NCBI RefSeq assembly: GCF_023734115.1
Contig: NZ_AP025737.1
Span: 1,240,001-1,304,000 of the forward strand
Origin: Herbiconiux sp. L3-i23
GTDB lineage: Bacteria > Actinomycetota > Actinomycetes > Actinomycetales > Microbacteriaceae
Length of the DNA: 64,000 bases
Direction of reading: 5' to 3'
Made by a program: the position numbers and the translations under genes. Of this stretch, positions 53,590-62,280 are shown one piece after another. Below the pieces are notes generated by a model that worked only from the letters and a program-made list of their open reading frames with translations, searched no databases and had not been told where the DNA came from. The number at the start of each line of letters is the position of its first letter. The stretch's first letter is position 1.

Positions 53590-54672
53590 GTGACAGCGAC
53601 GGTGGACAGCAGGGGACCCTCCGCGGCGGACGTGCGACGGTGGCGTCGCTACCTCGCCGACGAACGAGCGGAGGCGCTGGTCTATCGCGACCTCGCCTCG
53701 CGGCGCTCGGGCGAGGAGCGCGCCATCCTGCTCGCCCTCGCCGACGCGGAAGGACGTCACGAACAGCACTGGCGCGACCTGCTCGGCGACCGGCTGCGCG
53801 CCGATCCGCCGATCGGCCTGCGCACTCGGGTGCTCGGCTTCTTCGCCCGCCGGTTCGGTTCGGTGTTCGTGCTGGCGCTCGCGCAGCGTGCCGAATCGCG
53901 CACGCCGTACGCCGACGACCGCGACGCCACCGAGCAGATGGCGGCCGACGAGCGGATCCACGAGGAGGTCGTCCGCGCTCTCGCCTCCCGTGGGCGGGAG
54001 CGGATCTCGGGCACCTTCCGCGCCGCGGTGTTCGGTGCGAACGACGGCCTGGTCAGCAACCTCGCGCTCGTGCTCGGCATCGGTGCCACCGGGGTGTCCC
54101 CGCAGACGGTGCTGTTCACCGGCATCGCGGGCCTCCTCGCCGGGGCGCTGTCCATGGGTGCCGGGGAGTACGTGTCGGTGCGGTCGCAGCGCGAACTGCT
54201 CTCGGGCACCGCGCCGAGCGCGGAGGTCAACAGCGCCGTCTCCGACCTCGACGTAGATGAGAACGAGCTCGCCCTCATCTACCGTGCGCGGGGCATGGAC
54301 GAGGTGCTCGCCCGTGCGAAGGCCACCGCGGTGCTCGCCGGGCACGAGAAGGTGCCGGGCGCACCGTCGGGCGAGGTCGACGAGCACGAAGCCGTCGGCA
54401 GCGGGTGGAGCGCCGCGATCTCGAGCTTCATCTTCTTCGCCTCCGGCGCGATCGTGCCCGTGCTGCCGTACCTGTTCGGCATGACGGGGTGGCCGGCGGT
54501 GGCGTTGGCGTCGGGCCTCGTGGGCATCGCACTGCTCGGCACCGGCACGATCGTGGGGCTGCTCTCCGGCACCTCGCTCGGCACCCGGGCTCTGCGGCAG
54601 CTGCTCATCGGGCTCGGCGCGGCCGCCGTGACCTACGTGCTCGGCCTGCTGTTCGGAACGACCCTGGGATGA
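53590..54672 (+). CDS. Ferritin-like domain fused to VIT1/CCC1 iron/manganese transporter
   Basis: This 360-residue membrane protein joins a ferritin-like N-terminus (about 15-140) to a VIT1-family transporter. The N-terminal helices carry Glu/His residues in LADERAEALVYRDLA, DAEGRHEQHWRDL and ADERIHEEVV, which fit a di-iron site. The transporter half starts FRAAVFGANDGLVSNLALVLG, includes GALSMGAGEYVSVRSQRELL, and has about five helices. MbfA-like fusions export iron or manganese. No Fur- or MntR-type box was recognised. The stop overlaps the acylphosphatase start. Confidence 0.9.
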   Translation: MTATVDSRGPSAADVRRWRRYLADERAEALVYRDLASRRSGEERAILLALADAEGRHEQHWRDLLGDRLRADPPIGLRTRVLGFFARRFGSVFVLALAQRAESRTPYADDRDATEQMAADERIHEEVVRALASRGRERISGTFRAAVFGANDGLVSNLALVLGIGATGVSPQTVLFTGIAGLLAGALSMGAGEYVSVRSQRELLSGTAPSAEVNSAVSDLDVDENELALIYRARGMDEVLARAKATAVLAGHEKVPGAPSGEVDEHEAVGSGWSAAISSFIFFASGAIVPVLPYLFGMTGWPAVALASGLVGIALLGTGTIVGLLSGTSLGTRALRQLLIGLGAAAVTYVLGLLFGTTLG

Positions 54673-54938
54673 GCATCGCGAGGCGGGTGATCGTGGTCGG
54701 TCGCGTGCAGGGCGTCGGCTTCCGCTACGCGGCCGTCGACGCGGCGGAGCGGATCGGCGTCGCCGGGTGGGTGCGCAACCTGCCCGACGGCCGCGTCGAG
54801 GCGTTCGTCGAGGGCGCCGACGACGCCGTCGAGGCGATGCTGCGCTGGCTCGGGGATGGGCCGCCGAGCGCCTCCGTCGACGACGTGACCGTCACCGAGG
54901 CCGACCCGGCGGGATCGATGGGGTTCCGCATCCGGTAG
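54669..54938 (+). CDS. acyP: Acylphosphatase
   Basis: This 89-residue enzyme hydrolyses acyl phosphates. The signature VVGRVQGVGFRYA (about 9-21) holds the catalytic Arg, and GWVRNLPDGRVEAFVEG contains the catalytic Asn. The length matches the standard single-domain enzyme. ATG 54669 overlaps the transporter stop by four bases (ATGA), so translation is coupled, though no functional link is obvious. Confidence 0.95.
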   Translation: MSIARRVIVVGRVQGVGFRYAAVDAAERIGVAGWVRNLPDGRVEAFVEGADDAVEAMLRWLGDGPPSASVDDVTVTEADPAGSMGFRIR

Positions 54939-54966
54939 GCGCCCCGCGCTCGCTCGGATCGAACGT

Positions 54967-55482
54967 CTACGGCGTCCGGAGCGGCTTCTCGAAGCAGAGC
55001 GAGTCGGGCATCGTCTCGATGTACGGCTCGTAGACGGGGATCGGGGTGTATCCGCTGCGGCGGTACAACTCGATCGCCTCGGGCTGCTTGTCGCCGGTCT
55101 GCAGGATGAGGCGCGGGGCTCCGTCCGCCGCGGCGCGCCGCTCGGCCTCGGCGAGCAGCGCCTTCGCGACGCCGAGTCCGCGGCCGTGGGGATGCACGAA
55201 GAGCCGCTTCAGCTCCCAGTCGTCGCGAAGACGCCGGAGGATCGCGTGGCCGATGGGCTCGCCGTCTGCGCCGAGCGCGAGCAGCGTCGCCACGACCTGC
55301 GCGGTGTCGACCGACAGTGCGCGGGATCGCTTCGCGGTGAGCTCCGCGGGCTCGACCCGCGAACTGTTCGGGTTGTAGCGGTGCTGACTGTCGACATCCA
55401 TCAGCCGGCGCAGTCCACGGGCCCGAGCATCGGAGTAATCGACGGCGGTGACGGAGAACGAGGTCGCAGGGCGGTCGAGCAC
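54967..55482 (-). CDS. GNAT family N-acetyltransferase
   Basis: This 171-residue acetyltransferase-like protein has motif A as LKRLFVHPHGRGLGVAKALL and a C-terminal AIELYRRSGYTPIPVYEPYIETMPDSLCFEK (recognised by RRSGYTPIP and SLCFEK). It resembles common actinobacterial GNATs with unknown small-molecule substrates. GTG 55482 is chosen because CAGAAT lies six bases upstream. It is downstream of dnaE2 on the same strand with a 35-base gap, but its own promoter-like element argues against dependence on SOS transcription. Confidence 0.83.
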   Translation of the reverse strand: MLDRPATSFSVTAVDYSDARARGLRRLMDVDSQHRYNPNSSRVEPAELTAKRSRALSVDTAQVVATLLALGADGEPIGHAILRRLRDDWELKRLFVHPHGRGLGVAKALLAEAERRAAADGAPRLILQTGDKQPEAIELYRRSGYTPIPVYEPYIETMPDSLCFEKPLRTP

Positions 55483-55494
55483 CAGATCATTCTG
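55483..55494 (-). promoter_or_regulatory. Leaderless -10 element of the second GNAT gene
   Basis: CAGAAT on the minus strand (55494 to 55489) is six bases before GTG 55482. Confidence 0.4.
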
Positions 55495-55517
55495 AGGCGC
55501 GTCCGTTGAGGATCCGC

Positions 55518-58500
55518 TCAGCGGAAGTCGCGGGACACGTGACGGATGCCGAGGGTGAGCGGTTCGAACCGGTCGGCGATCACGTTGATGACCCCCTCGG
55601 GTGTGCGCTCGAGCACCCCGCGGATGATCAGCGCGGGAGCCTCGCGGGCGACGCGGCGGTAGCGCTGCCAGACGCCGACGCCGCAGATGACGTTCACCAT
55701 GCCCGTCTCGTCCTCGAGATTGATGAAGGTCACCCCCGACGCGGTCGCCGGCCGCTGCCGGTGGATGACGACGCCGCCCACTTCGATGCGGCGTCCCGTC
55801 TCGGCGGTGCGCAGCTGCGTCGCCGAGAGCACGCCGCGCGCGCCGAGCGCGTCGCGGACGAACGACACGGGATGCTCGCCCGGCGAGATACCCGTCGCCC
55901 ACAGGTCGGAGGCGATCTGTTCGGCGTCGCTCAGCATCGGCAGCAGGGGCGGCTGCACCGCGACCGCGGTGCCGACGAGGTAGTCGGGGCGCTCCCGCGC
56001 CGCGGCGCCCGCACCCCACAGCGCCTCCCGCTGGGTCATTCCGAGCGAGTCGAACGCCCCCGCCGCGGCGAGGGTCTCGAGCTGGGCGGACGTGAGCCCT
56101 ACCCGGCGGGCGAGGTCGGTCTGGCTGGTGAAGTCGCCGCCGCTCTCGCGCTCGGCGACGATGCGCTGCGCGGTCTTCACGTCGAGCCCTGCGACTTCGA
56201 CGAGTCCGAGGCGCACCGCGTAGTTCGCGTCGCGGCGGTGCCGGGCGTCGTCGGCGGGCGCCGTCTTGTCGAACCGGGGCGTCACCGGCGGCTGTTCGCG
56301 CAGCAGACAGGTGTCCTCGCCGCTTGCCCCCACCCCCTGCATCCTGACCAAATCAAGGAGATTTCGCCCCTTCGTCCCACGTTCATGCCGATCGGAGCCC
56401 GTCGAGGCCCAGAATTCCTTGATTTGGTCAGCGGAGGGGGCGGTGAGGGGTTCGAGGTCGGCCCAGACGCCCGAGAGCAGGATGTCGGGGCGGCGGGTCT
56501 CGACGCCGTGGCGGCGGGCGTCGGCGGTCAGCGACTGCGGCGAGTAGAAGCCCATCGGCTGCGCGCGCAGCAGGGCGGCGAGGAAGACGCCCGGGTAGTG
56601 CAGGCGCATCCAGGCGCTCGCGTAGACGATGAGGGCGAAGCTGATGGCGTGGCTCTCGGCGAAGCCAAAGTCGGCGAACGCCTCGATCTGCCGGTAGATC
56701 ACATGGGCGGTGTCGTCGTCGATGTCGTTGCCGCGCATCCCGGCGTAGAGCTTCTCGCGCAGACTGTCGATCTTCTCGAGCCCGCGCTTCGACCCCATCG
56801 CGCGGCGCAGCAGGTCGGCGTCCTCGCCGTTGCAGTCGCCGACCGCCATGGCGATCTGCATCAGCTGCTCCTGGAAGATCGGCACCCCGAGCGTGCGTTC
56901 GAGTACCGGGATCAGCTTCGGATGCAGATAGCTCACCTGCTCCTCGCCGACCCGACGCCGCACGAACGGGTGCACCGCCTTGCCTTGGATCGGCCCGGGG
57001 CGGATCAGCGCGACCTCGACCACGAGGTCGTAGAACACCCGCGGCTGGAGGCGGGGGAGCGTCGCGATCTGCGCCCGACTCTCGACCTGGAACACCCCCA
57101 CCGAGTCGGCACGGCACAGCTGGTCGTAGACGCCCTGCTCCTCCTTCGGCATCGTCTCGAGGTCGAACCGCTCACCGAAGTGCAGGTCGGCGAGATCGAA
57201 CGCGTACTGCATCGCCGCGAGCATCCCGAGCCCCAGCAGGTCGAACTTCACGAGCCCCATGTAGGCGCAGTCGTCCTTGTCCCACTGCAGCACCGTGCGC
57301 TTCTCCATGCGGGCGTGCTCGATGGGCACCACCTCGCCGACGGGACGGTCGGTCATCACCATTCCGCCGGAGTGGATGCCGAGGTGCCGGGGGAACTTCA
57401 GCACCTGCTGGGCGAGGTCGACGACGGGGCCCGGGATGTCGTGATCCTCGGACTGCACGTCACCGCCCCACCGTTCGACCTGCCGCGACCACGCGTCCTG
57501 CTGCCCCGTCGAATGGCCGAGTGCCTTCGCCATGTCGCGCACCGCGTTCTTCGGCCGGTAGCTGACGACGTTCGCGACCTGCGCCGCGTTGTGCCTTCCG
57601 TACTTCTCGTAGACGTACTGGATGACCTCCTCGCGCCGGTCGGAGTCGAAGTCGACGTCGATGTCGGGCTCCTCCTCGCGCAGGCTCGAGAGGAACCGCT
57701 CGAACGGCAGCCCGTAGAAGATCGAGTCGACCGCCGTGATGCCGAGCAGATAGCAGACCGCCGAGTTGGCGGCCGACCCGCGCCCCTGGCAGAGGATGCC
57801 CCTGCTCTTCGCGAATCGGACGATGTCGTAAACGATCAGGAAGTAGCCGGGGAAGTCCTTCGCCTCGATCACGTCGAGCTCGCTCGCGATGCGGTCGAGG
57901 TGGCTCTGCGGCGCGTTCGGATACTTCACCGGCACGGCGTCGTTCACCAGTTTCCGCAGCCAGGTCATCGGCGTGTGACCGTCGGGCACCTTCTGCTTCG
58001 GCAGTCCCGGCCTCGCGGTGCGCAGCGAGAACGCGAGGTCGGCGGCGAGATCGACCGTGTTCTCGACCGCGCCGGGGTAGCGGGCGAACCGGGCGGCCAT
58101 CTCGGCGCCGGAGCGCAGGTGGGCGCCGCCGCTCGCGGGCAGCCAGCCGTCGAGCTCGTCGAGGCTGCGTCGCGCCCGCACCGCGGCGAGCGCGGCGGCG
58201 AGCCGGTGCCGGTCGGGGGTCGCGTAGTGCACGGCGCCGGTCGCGACGATCGGCATGCTCCGGCGGCGGGCGAGTTCGGCGAGGGCGTCGTTCACGAGGC
58301 TGTCGGCGGGGGAGCCGTGGTCGGTCAGCTCGATGACGACGTTGCCCGGGCCGAAGAGGGCGACGAGGCGGTCGAGTTCGCGGGCCGCCGCGTCGAGGTC
58401 GGGCGCGGCCGGGTCGCCGAGCGCGGTGCGGACGAGGCCCTTGCGGCATCCGGTGAGCACCATCCAGCCGCCGCCGGCGCGGTCGGCGAGGTCGGCGAGG

Positions 58501-59066
58501 TCGAAGCGCGGGCTGCCCTTCTCGGCTCGGGGGTCGAGCTGCGCGGCGGTGATCGCCCCCGCGAGCGCGTGGTAGCCGGCCTGCCCTCGGGCGAGGACGA
58601 CGAGATGCGACCCCTCGGGGTCGGGGACGCCGTTCTGGGGCTTGGTGAGGCCGAGGGTGAGCTCGGCGCCGAAGATCGTCTTGACGCTGTGCGCCTCCGC
58701 CCCGTTCCGGGAGGAGGCGTGCTGCTCGGCCGCTTCGGCGAAACGGGCGACGCCGTAGAAGCCGTTGTGATCAGTGAGCGCGAGCCCGTCGAGACGCAGT
58801 CGCATCGCCTCCTCGAGGAGCTGCTCGGGCGACGACGCGCCGTCGAGGAAGCTGAAGTTCGAGTGCGCGTGCAGCTCGGCGTAGGGGACGACGGGGCCGT
58901 CGATCGGGGGTGCCTTGGGCGGGGCAGGCCGGTAGGGTGCCCGTTTCACCGACCAGGCGGGGCTGTCGCCTCCGTCGGCGTCATGCGGGCGCGAGGTCGG
59001 CCGTGTCGCCTCGGTGAGGCGCTTCTCGAACTCCGACCAGGGGATCGGCGGATTGCTGTACGGCAC
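55518..59066 (-). CDS. dnaE2: Error-prone DNA polymerase DnaE2 with an in-frame palindrome insert
   Basis: This 1182-residue mutasome polymerase performs SOS-induced lesion bypass with ImuA' and ImuB. It begins [14 protein letters not shown], then the PHP domain ([17 protein letters not shown]), the palm with [30 protein letters not shown] and the C-terminal [22 protein letters not shown] 59066 is chosen because a LexA-controlled promoter lies directly upstream and an ATG at 59084 falls inside the LexA box. Residues 879-908 ([11 protein letters not shown] to NLLDLVR) are encoded by a palindromic insert, with AT-richer codons than the rest. Family relatives lack this segment as far as I recall. 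Confidence 0.93.
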   Translation of the reverse strand: MPYSNPPIPWSEFEKRLTEATRPTSRPHDADGGDSPAWSVKRAPYRPAPPKAPPIDGPVVPYAELHAHSNFSFLDGASSPEQLLEEAMRLRLDGLALTDHNGFYGVARFAEAAEQHASSRNGAEAHSVKTIFGAELTLGLTKPQNGVPDPEGSHLVVLARGQAGYHALAGAITAAQLDPRAEKGSPRFDLADLADRAGGGWMVLTGCRKGLVRTALGDPAAPDLDAAARELDRLVALFGPGNVVIELTDHGSPADSLVNDALAELARRRSMPIVATGAVHYATPDRHRLAAALAAVRARRSLDELDGWLPASGGAHLRSGAEMAARFARYPGAVENTVDLAADLAFSLRTARPGLPKQKVPDGHTPMTWLRKLVNDAVPVKYPNAPQSHLDRIASELDVIEAKDFPGYFLIVYDIVRFAKSRGILCQGRGSAANSAVCYLLGITAVDSIFYGLPFERFLSSLREEEPDIDVDFDSDRREEVIQYVYEKYGRHNAAQVANVVSYRPKNAVRDMAKALGHSTGQQDAWSRQVERWGGDVQSEDHDIPGPVVDLAQQVLKFPRHLGIHSGGMVMTDRPVGEVVPIEHARMEKRTVLQWDKDDCAYMGLVKFDLLGLGMLAAMQYAFDLADLHFGERFDLETMPKEEQGVYDQLCRADSVGVFQVESRAQIATLPRLQPRVFYDLVVEVALIRPGPIQGKAVHPFVRRRVGEEQVSYLHPKLIPVLERTLGVPIFQEQLMQIAMAVGDCNGEDADLLRRAMGSKRGLEKIDSLREKLYAGMRGNDIDDDTAHVIYRQIEAFADFGFAESHAISFALIVYASAWMRLHYPGVFLAALLRAQPMGFYSPQSLTADARRHGVETRRPDILLSGVWADLEPLTAPSADQIKEFWASTGSDRHERGTKGRNLLDLVRMQGVGASGEDTCLLREQPPVTPRFDKTAPADDARHRRDANYAVRLGLVEVAGLDVKTAQRIVAERESGGDFTSQTDLARRVGLTSAQLETLAAAGAFDSLGMTQREALWGAGAAARERPDYLVGTAVAVQPPLLPMLSDAEQIASDLWATGISPGEHPVSFVRDALGARGVLSATQLRTAETGRRIEVGGVVIHRQRPATASGVTFINLEDETGMVNVICGVGVWQRYRRVAREAPALIIRGVLERTPEGVINVIADRFEPLTLGIRHVSRDFR
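56344..56431. repeat. 88-bp palindromic element inside dnaE2
   Basis: CTGACCAAATCAAGGA (56344-56359) is repeated in perfect inverted orientation at 56416-56431. The 56 bases between them show weaker symmetry. The element keeps the dnaE2 frame open and encodes about 30 residues between the fingers and helix-hairpin-helix regions. Its base composition differs from the host gene. No transposase and no clear target duplication is present. Confidence 0.9.
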
Positions 59067-59072
59067 CGACCA

Positions 59073-59101
59073 ATCATCGAACATATGTTCGATCGGGTCA
59101 A
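59073..59101 (-). promoter_or_regulatory. SOS promoter of dnaE2
   Basis: On the minus strand TTGACC (59101 to 59096), a 17-base spacer and GATGAT (59078 to 59073) form a -35/-10 pair. GTG 59066 follows six bases later, so the transcript should be leaderless. The LexA box fills the spacer. Confidence 0.7.
59077..59092. promoter_or_regulatory. LexA (SOS) box of dnaE2
   Basis: TCGAACATATGTTCGA is a perfect 16-bp palindrome matching the actinobacterial LexA consensus TCGAAC-N4-GTTCGA. It lies between the -35 and -10 of dnaE2, where LexA binding would block RNA polymerase. Confidence 0.93.
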
Positions 59102-59131
59102 TCGAGTCGCGGCCGTCCGCTGACCAGCGCT

Positions 59132-59187
59132 GACTCGCCCACTTCACCCCGTCCGCGACGCCGGAGACGGGGCGAAGTGGGCGAGTC
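59132..59187. repeat. Dispersed palindromic repeat between dnaE2 and the POT gene
   Basis: Two 22-base arms (59132-59153 and 59166-59187) match in 21 positions around a 12-base loop. The left arm is the exact reverse complement of 38016-38037 and differs by one base from 37837-37858. It sits four bases beyond the stop of the POT gene and 30 bases upstream of the dnaE2 promoter, so it may also work as a terminator. Confidence 0.9.
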
Positions 59188-59190
59188 GGC

Positions 59191-60654
59191 TCAGCGGACT
59201 CCGCGCATCAGGCGCAGCACCGCCCGCGAACCCAGCCAGAGGGCGACGCCCAGGATGATGGCGATCGCGCCCGAGATTCCGAAGTACGGGGCCTCGTTCG
59301 TCTCGTCGTAGAAGCCGGCGAGGGTTCCGGCGATCGCCGTGCCGAGGCCGACCGAGAGGAAGTTCAGCGCCACCATCTGGGTGCGGAACAGCTCGGGTGC
59401 GAGCTTCGTCGACGCCGACAGTCCGACGGGCGAGAGCAGCAGTTCGGCGACGGTGAAGACGAACAGGATGCCGACGATCGCGAGCAGCGGCGTGCCGTGC
59501 GGGCCCGTGCCGACGAACGGCAGGAAGAGCAGGAATGCCGCACCCATCACGATGGTGCCGAGCGCGAACTTCACCGGCGTCGTCGGCTGCCGCGTGCCGA
59601 GCCTCGTCCAGAGTGCGGCGAAGACGCCGGAGAGCAGGATGATGAACACCGGGTTGATCGACTGCACCCACGAGATCGGCATCTCCCAGCCGAACAGTGA
59701 ACGGTCGAGTCGGTCGTCGGAGTAGATGGTCAGCACCGTGAACTGCTGCTGGTAGAGCGACCAGAACGCGGTGCTCGCGACGAACAACGGGATGAAGGAG
59801 ACCACCCTGCTGCGTTCGGTCGTGCTGATGCGCCTGCTCGAGAGCAGGGTGATGAAGTAGGCGACCGAGGCGGCGGCGATGAGCGCGGCGACCACCGTCG
59901 AGAGGTTCTCCTCGGTGACGAGCCGGGAGGCGACGAGGACGACGATGATCGCGATCCCCGCGACCGCGATCAGCGCGAACGGAAGGCGCCGTGCCCGAGG
60001 GAGCGGGTTCGGGATCTCGGCGGCCGCCGCGGGCAGCCGGCGGCGCCCGATCGCGTACTGGGTGAGCCCTACCGCCATCCCGACGGCGGCGAGACCGAAA
60101 CCGAAGTGGAAGCCGACCGTGCTCTGCAGCAGCCCGGTGAGCAGCGGTCCGACGAACGCGCCGAGGTTGATGCCGAGGTAGTAGAGCGAGAAGCCGGCCT
60201 CCCGGCGGATGTCGCCGGGCTCGTACAGGGTGCCGACGATCGAGGTCGCCGTCGCCTTCACCCCGCCGCTGCCGAGCGCGATGAGGATCAGCCCGACGAC
60301 CACGCCGAGACCGCCGGGAAGCAGGGCGAGCGCGATGTGCCCGAGCATCACCGTCACCGCGCTGGCGAACAGCATCCGCTCCGCGCCGACGACACGGTCG
60401 GCGAGCCATGCGCCGAGCACCGTCGCGAGATAGACGGCCCCGCCGTAGGCGCCGACGATGCTCGTGGCCGCGTCGCGGGGGACGCCGAGACCGCCGTCGG
60501 CGACGGAGAAGTACAGGTAGATGAGCAGGATGCCCTGCATGCCGTAGAAGGAGAACCGCTCCCACAGCTCGACTCCGAAGATGGTCGACAGCGACCACGG
60601 CTGCCCGAAGAAGGTGCGCTCGTGCCGTTCGGGCGCGGTCTGCTGCTCGCTCAC
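59191..60654 (-). CDS. POT family proton-dependent peptide transporter
   Basis: This 487-residue importer of di- and tripeptides in the major facilitator superfamily has 12-14 membrane helices. The family motif ExxERFxYY appears as ELWERFSFYGM (about 29-39), and FSLYYLGINLGAFVGPLLTG matches the PTR2 signature. It lies between imuB and dnaE2 on the same strand, 75 bases after imuB. A peptide carrier has no clear link to mutagenesis, so the placement is probably incidental. The start (60654) has no strong ribosome binding site. Confidence 0.92.
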   Translation of the reverse strand: MSEQQTAPERHERTFFGQPWSLSTIFGVELWERFSFYGMQGILLIYLYFSVADGGLGVPRDAATSIVGAYGGAVYLATVLGAWLADRVVGAERMLFASAVTVMLGHIALALLPGGLGVVVGLILIALGSGGVKATATSIVGTLYEPGDIRREAGFSLYYLGINLGAFVGPLLTGLLQSTVGFHFGFGLAAVGMAVGLTQYAIGRRRLPAAAAEIPNPLPRARRLPFALIAVAGIAIIVVLVASRLVTEENLSTVVAALIAAASVAYFITLLSSRRISTTERSRVVSFIPLFVASTAFWSLYQQQFTVLTIYSDDRLDRSLFGWEMPISWVQSINPVFIILLSGVFAALWTRLGTRQPTTPVKFALGTIVMGAAFLLFLPFVGTGPHGTPLLAIVGILFVFTVAELLLSPVGLSASTKLAPELFRTQMVALNFLSVGLGTAIAGTLAGFYDETNEAPYFGISGAIAIILGVALWLGSRAVLRLMRGVR

Positions 60655-60729
60655 GGGGAAATGGTCGCAGGCTCCGCCGGGGATGGCATCACCCCGCGCG
60701 CGTGTGTGTCGGTTCGGCGGGGCGGTTCG

Positions 60730-62280
60730 TCAGTCGTATCGGGCTTCCACGAAGCAGTCGCCGCCTTCGAGCAGCACGAGCCAGGCATCGCCGTCGGCGG
60801 TGATGATCTGGAAGCGGTTCAGCATGCGGGCGGCGTCGGCGTCCCACCAGCGCTCGTCGAGCGGCCAGGGGCCCGCCCAGGAGCGCACGGCCTGGGGGCG
60901 GCCGCTGCCGGGGGCGGCGAAGCGCGACGGGGGTCCGCTCAGTACACCGCGGGCGTCGACGGCGATGGCCGATCCGTCGGGGGTGAGGACCGTGCAGGGC
61001 AGACGCTTCGGGAACACCGTCGCGGGAGGCAGGCCGCTGATGGCGCCGGGCCATGGCCGGTCGGCGGGCCGCTCGGTCTGCTCGCGGTCGCCCCACGGCA
61101 CGAGCACCTGCCGGTCGGCGAGCAGGCGTCCGCCGCCGATGGCGAAGGTCGCCACCGCGGTGTGCCCGAGCATGCTCTGCACGCGGGAGAGCCCGTGGTG
61201 CAGTGCGGCGTCGGGACCGCCGCCCCACAGTCCCGGCTCGTGGTGGGCGGTCTCGTCGACGCTGTGCGGCACCACCCGGACCCGGTTCACGGCGGAGCGG
61301 AGCCCGCTGTCGATGCTGCCGATGCCCTGCAGCTGCCAGCGCACCCGGTCGACGACCTCGGAGGCCTGGAACGAGCGCGGATGCAGCCAGGTGCGGGCCG
61401 ACAGTTCGCCGGTCTCGCTCGTCACCTCGACGCGCAGGGCGGTGCAGACCAGCCGGTGGCCGGAGAGGCGCTCGATGAACCGGTCGGCGGCGGAACGGAA
61501 CCCGAAGGTCACCTGGTCGACCCGGTCGAGGGGCGGCTCGAAGTGCACCTCGACATCGAGCTCGTCGGGCGGGATGCGGGGGATCACCCGACGGCCGTCG
61601 AGCCCCGCCGCGAGACGGTGCGCCGCCGCTCCTTCTGCGCCGAAACGGTCGCGCACCTCGGTCTCGGGAAGAGAGGCGAACGCGCCGAGGGTCGGCAGGC
61701 CGAGGCGGCGCAGCAGCATGGCGAGCTGCGGCATGCCGAGCAAAGAGACGGGCATCGGCGCGAGGAACGCGGGGGAGCCGTCTGCCTCGACCACCGAGAC
61801 CCGCCCCGAGCCGCGGCGCGCGGCCTGCTCGGCGGCGAACGGACCGTCGGCGATGCCGATTCGCCCGCCGACGACGCCGAGGTCGTCGAGGTGCTCGAGC
61901 AGCGACTCGGCCGCGAGCTCCTCGCTGCCGTAGTAGCGGGCGGGTCCGCTCGCCTTCACCGCCGCGATGCCGGGGCGCACCAGCTGGACGCCCGGCATCC
62001 GCTCCTCGATCGCCTCGACGATCGGGTCGAAGCTGCGGGCGTCGAGTTCGGGGTCGAAGGGCAGCACCTCGAGGCTCGAACACCGCGACTGGGCTTCGCG
62101 CAGTCGGAGACCGCGTTTCACCCCTTCGGCTCGGGCGCTCGACGAGCAGGCGTGCACCTCGCCCTTGTCGATGAGCGCGAGAGGGGTGTCGAGGGGGATG
62201 CCGGCCGCCCGTGCGGCGGCGAACGCCGGCCAGTCGGGGCACCACAGCAGCATCGTGCGGGTCGTCTCGGCGAGCGTCAT
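60730..62280 (-). CDS. imuB: Mutasome protein ImuB (inactive Y-family polymerase-like)
   Basis: This 516-residue Y-family-like protein links DnaE2 to the sliding clamp. The catalytic acidic motif of Y-family polymerases near the N-terminus is replaced by LLWCPDWPAFAAARAAG, and the second motif region reads VRPGIAAVKASG, so it should lack polymerase activity, as in known ImuB. A clamp-binding-like E348-P-G-L-W-G353 replaces QLPLWG of mycobacteria. The C-terminal region has WPLDERWWD. ATG 62280 overlaps the imuA' stop by one base (TGATG), indicating coupled translation. Confidence 0.9.
   Translation of the reverse strand: MTLAETTRTMLLWCPDWPAFAAARAAGIPLDTPLALIDKGEVHACSSSARAEGVKRGLRLREAQSRCSSLEVLPFDPELDARSFDPIVEAIEERMPGVQLVRPGIAAVKASGPARYYGSEELAAESLLEHLDDLGVVGGRIGIADGPFAAEQAARRGSGRVSVVEADGSPAFLAPMPVSLLGMPQLAMLLRRLGLPTLGAFASLPETEVRDRFGAEGAAAHRLAAGLDGRRVIPRIPPDELDVEVHFEPPLDRVDQVTFGFRSAADRFIERLSGHRLVCTALRVEVTSETGELSARTWLHPRSFQASEVVDRVRWQLQGIGSIDSGLRSAVNRVRVVPHSVDETAHHEPGLWGGGPDAALHHGLSRVQSMLGHTAVATFAIGGGRLLADRQVLVPWGDREQTERPADRPWPGAISGLPPATVFPKRLPCTVLTPDGSAIAVDARGVLSGPPSRFAAPGSGRPQAVRSWAGPWPLDERWWDADAARMLNRFQIITADGDAWLVLLEGGDCFVEARYD

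Noticed and set aside
56330-56440. Insertion sequence or intein in dnaE2.
   Set aside because: The segment is only about 90 bases, has no transposase or splicing motifs, and shows no clear target duplication.
55506-59123. A 1205-codon open frame on the + strand opposite dnaE2, and similar long frames opposite dnaE1 (25076-27826) and ftsI (5662-8013).
   Set aside because: The translations are rich in Arg, Val, Glu and His without domain structure, as expected of the antisense of GC-rich genes, and the opposite strand encodes well-conserved proteins.
59067-59147. N-terminal extensions of DnaE2 starting at GTG 59147 or ATG 59084.
   Set aside because: The first start lies inside a dispersed palindrome, the second inside the LexA box upstream of the -10. 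The conserved N-terminus begins just after GTG 59066.
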